Positions 61,987-64,000 of a stretch of 64,000 bases of DNA are shown here, one piece after another. Under the pieces are notes generated by a model. The model did no database searches. It was not told the DNA's origin and saw only the letters and a list, made by a program, of their open reading frames with translations. The stretch lies in the NCBI GenBank assembly GCA_023269825.1, contig JAGDWI010000001.1:306492-370491 (forward strand). Reading direction: 5' to 3'. Each line of letters opens with the position of its first letter. The first letter of the stretch is position 1. The position numbers and the translations under genes were made by a program. The stretch comes from Desulfurococcaceae archaeon (GTDB lineage: Archaea; Thermoproteota; Thermoprotei_A; Sulfolobales; Desulfurococcaceae).

Positions 61987-63369
61987 GTGGTTGATTTGAA
62001 GTACTATGAACTCTATAATACAAGGTCGATTAGACCAGTATTACAGAGAATTAAAATGAAGAGTGCTCTAGAATACTGGAGCAGCGATGAATTACCAGTA
62101 GCAAAGTATACATGGGTTTATGGCCCCAAGAAGCCAAGAGATCAGGTTAGATCCAGGGAAATACCGCCCGAGAACGTTGAACTCAAAAACCTCGTAGAGA
62201 AAGGAATAGTGTCACTGATGGAACCCGTGGAAATACAAGACGTGTTCGATGTCAATAAGTTATCTGAAGATGCTGATGCATATATTGTTGGCGACATGGA
62301 GGACTGGCTCACTGATGAAGAACTTCTTGAAGCTATAGCACGTAAAGGTAAACCTTTAATAGCTGAATGGGATCAATGGGGGTACAGTGTACATGGAAGA
62401 CTCTCAAGATTTAGATTAAACAGGTTCAAGGGAGCCAAGTACATTGTACCCATGGGCTACGAGGAAGTATACGATGTGATTAGGGCTCTACGTGCACTCA
62501 GATATCTTAAATATCTCAGAGTACTATATATCGGGGAGTATCCTCCTCGAAGCGTGACAGTTCCAAGGGATATATCGCTCGAAGCGATTGAGGGAAAATT
62601 CGGCTTGAAAATTACTAAAATAAACTTGAGCGAGTACCTTGAAGCATTGAAGAAAGTAGAGCCTGAGGAAGCAGGTGAAGTTGCTGATCAATGGATGAGA
62701 AAATACCGTGTCGCGGAGAATTTAAGAAAAGATTTCGCGGACTACGCGAAGATATACATTGGAACAAAGAAACTACTTGAAAAACACAATGCCAATGCAC
62801 TGACGCTGGAGTGCCCCGCTCTCCCAGATATTAAGTATGTTCCTTGCTTGGCTTTCTCCATGTTGCTAGATGAGGGAATACCAGCAGGGTGTGAAGCTGA
62901 TTTACCCGCTCTACTAACTATGATCTTTCTAATGACTGCATCCGGTGACACTGCATTCATGGGTAATCTAAATGAGAACGTTACACACTGGGATATAGAA
63001 CATAATATTGTTACAATAAACCATGACGTCGTTCCCCCGAGTTATAGTTGTCCAGGCTGCAGTTACATTATCAAGGACTACCATGACATGGGAATAGGTA
63101 CAACGCCCTACACTGAACTACAAGCCGGATTAAAAGTTACATTAGCAGGTATGCACTGGAATATGGATAAAATTTGGGCAACACGTGGAGAAGTCATTAG
63201 TACGCATGATACAGTTCACTGCAGGATAACAGTTCGAGTTAAAGTAAGTGATGCGAAGAGAGTGAGTCGTAACGCTTTTGGACACCACATGGTGTTAATT
63301 AGAGGAGACTATGTTAACACATTGAAAACACTGGCTCAACTACTTGATCTAGAGTTCTATGAGTTCTAA
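61987..63369 (+). CDS. FucI/AraA-fold protein, copy 2
   Basis: A 460-residue relative of the preceding protein. It keeps EADLPALLTMIF (metal glutamate), HWDIEHNIVTINHD with candidate metal aspartate and histidines, and the C-terminal AFGHHMVLIRGDYVNTLKTLAQLL, matching FucI ends better than copy 1. GTG 61987 or TTG 61996 could be the start; GAGGTG precedes the TTG at a good distance. The adjacent pair may form a heteromeric isomerase or act on related sugars. They lie in front of a new sugar-binding protein. Confidence 0.76.
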   Translation: MVDLKYYELYNTRSIRPVLQRIKMKSALEYWSSDELPVAKYTWVYGPKKPRDQVRSREIPPENVELKNLVEKGIVSLMEPVEIQDVFDVNKLSEDADAYIVGDMEDWLTDEELLEAIARKGKPLIAEWDQWGYSVHGRLSRFRLNRFKGAKYIVPMGYEEVYDVIRALRALRYLKYLRVLYIGEYPPRSVTVPRDISLEAIEGKFGLKITKINLSEYLEALKKVEPEEAGEVADQWMRKYRVAENLRKDFADYAKIYIGTKKLLEKHNANALTLECPALPDIKYVPCLAFSMLLDEGIPAGCEADLPALLTMIFLMTASGDTAFMGNLNENVTHWDIEHNIVTINHDVVPPSYSCPGCSYIIKDYHDMGIGTTPYTELQAGLKVTLAGMHWNMDKIWATRGEVISTHDTVHCRITVRVKVSDAKRVSRNAFGHHMVLIRGDYVNTLKTLAQLLDLEFYEF

Positions 63370-63424
63370 AGCGAAAAATTGTATACTTACCTATATACCA
63401 TATATATTTCCTATACGCGAAAAG

Positions 63425-63453
63425 ACTTATAAGTTTCTGGATCCTTATATAGT
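63425..63453 (+). promoter_or_regulatory. Promoter region of the second sugar-binding protein gene
   Basis: Two TATA-like stretches (CTTATAAGT near 63427 and CTTATATAG near 63444) and an AAGGTG Shine-Dalgarno lie within the 115 bases before ATG 63485. The gene therefore starts a separate transcript. Confidence 0.4.
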
Positions 63454-63484
63454 ACTTGAAAGGTGTGTTATATAGGCGGATACT

Positions 63485-64000
63485 ATGACTACTCAACCTA
63501 AAGGAATACCCACCTCGGTTTTCATAATTGTTATAATCCTGGTTGCAGTAATAGCGGGAGTAGTGGGATACTTTTCAGCGCCTAAACCCACAGAAGGAGT
63601 TGCACCTGGAGCAACAGCTACAATAACAACCACTCTAACTCAGACCGTAACAACTACTCCAACTCTACCTGGCACCGGGTTAACAATATATTGGATAGGT
63701 GGAGGAGCCGGAGATCCATTCGACGCGAGATTATATAAGGGAGCTACAGATGCAGCTAATCTACTCGGAGTGAAACTAATTTATGTTCACACGGAGTGGG
63801 ATCCAGCAAAAATGGTGGAAGAATTCACTAAGGCGATAGCTGCTCGACCCGATGGAATTGTAGTTATGGGTCATCCCGGTCTCGATGCTCTAAAACCATT
63901 ATTTGAGCAAGCAGCTAATAACGGTATACTCGTAACCCTTGCTAATGTAGATATACCTGAGCTGAGAGAGAAATACTGGTATACTGGGTACGTTGGTCAA
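63485..64000 (+). CDS. Sugar ABC transporter substrate-binding protein, 3' end cut by window edge
   Basis: 172 codons before the window ends. An N-terminal membrane anchor (VFIIVIILVAVIAGVVGYF, residues about 12-30) is followed by a Thr-rich linker (TTTLTQTVTTTPT) and the start of an RbsB-type periplasmic-binding domain (GAGDPFDARLYKGATDAANLLG, DGIVVMGHPG). It belongs to the same class as the protein at 51175-52341 but is divergent in sequence. It likely heads a further sugar transport operon to the right and may supply the tandem isomerases' sugar. Confidence 0.85.
   Translation, partial: MTTQPKGIPTSVFIIVIILVAVIAGVVGYFSAPKPTEGVAPGATATITTTLTQTVTTTPTLPGTGLTIYWIGGGAGDPFDARLYKGATDAANLLGVKLIYVHTEWDPAKMVEEFTKAIAARPDGIVVMGHPGLDALKPLFEQAANNGILVTLANVDIPELREKYWYTGYVGQ

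Noticed and set aside
63370-63424. Repeated CTATATAC-like strings before the last gene
   Set aside because: AT-rich promoter-type sequence; no regular unit length, so not called a repeat or CRISPR.
1-64000. CRISPR arrays and rRNA genes
   Set aside because: No evenly spaced direct repeats with unique spacers and no conserved rRNA stretches were noticed on reading; a computed search would be decisive.

Overview
The window looks like chromosomal DNA of a hyperthermophilic crenarchaeon (Thermoproteota, most like Desulfurococcales). The best pointer is the replication block at 42992-49613. There mcm and gins23 are read leftwards, next to rfcS and rfcL read rightwards, an arrangement known from Sulfolobus and its relatives. 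Further support comes from an intron-bearing tRNA-Pro without an encoded CCA end, TATA boxes about 25-30 bases before genes, frequent GTG and TTG starts, and archaeal families such as UPF0200, UPF0201, GPN-loop GTPase, archaeal CCA enzyme and methanogen-type thymidylate synthase. The DNA is AT-rich and densely coding. No species name can be given from sequence reading alone.

Region 1 (1-3489) is an ECF-type vitamin/nucleoside transporter. It is divergent from a winged-helix/PfkB-kinase fusion protein, with a perfect 14-base palindrome between them that is a good operator candidate.

Region 2 (3650-17842) is the most striking part: a tetrahydromethanopterin (H4MPT) one-carbon module. It encodes an NAD(P)-type methylene-H4MPT dehydrogenase (mtdB) divergent from a tight ftr-fwdDB-fwdA-fwdC-mch operon. 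Around these lie an MptN/CofF-type glutamate ligase, a methanogen-type thymidylate synthase, a CofE-like F420 ligase homologue, a stand-alone MtrH methyltransferase, a MobB protein carrying an Fe-S domain, and a 533-residue Cys4 protein resembling DUF2193. Together these could interconvert CO2, formyl-, methenyl- and methylene-H4MPT using NAD(P) at the dehydrogenase step. No methyl-coenzyme M reductase, Mer, Fae or complete Mtr complex is seen in the window.

Region 3 (17843-21237) is a second ECF transporter (T, double ATPase, S) followed by a truncated oligopeptide ABC ATPase relic.

Region 4 (21286-42277) is mostly housekeeping: Nudix, flavin reductase, a DUF357-nucleotidyltransferase fusion, radical SAM proteins, a bacterial-looking MetRS, ROK kinase, asparaginase, flavodiiron protein, GPN GTPase, AmrS, PRPP synthase, a tRNA methyltransferase, RNase Z, formamidase family, ThpR, CCA enzyme and a small kinase.

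Region 5 (42547-49613) holds the intron-bearing tRNA-Pro and the replication genes. The MCM gene carries a 525-residue intein whose homing-endonuclease motifs look eroded.

Region 6 (49775-64000) is a sugar-uptake region. It has a uroporphyrinogen-decarboxylase-fold protein divergent from a complete ribose-type ABC transporter, then an ACT protein, a HisC-like aminotransferase, a Gfo/Idh/MocA oxidoreductase, a JAMM metalloprotease-like protein, decayed malF-malG-malK remnants, two tandem FucI-fold proteins, and the start of another sugar-binding protein that runs off the end.
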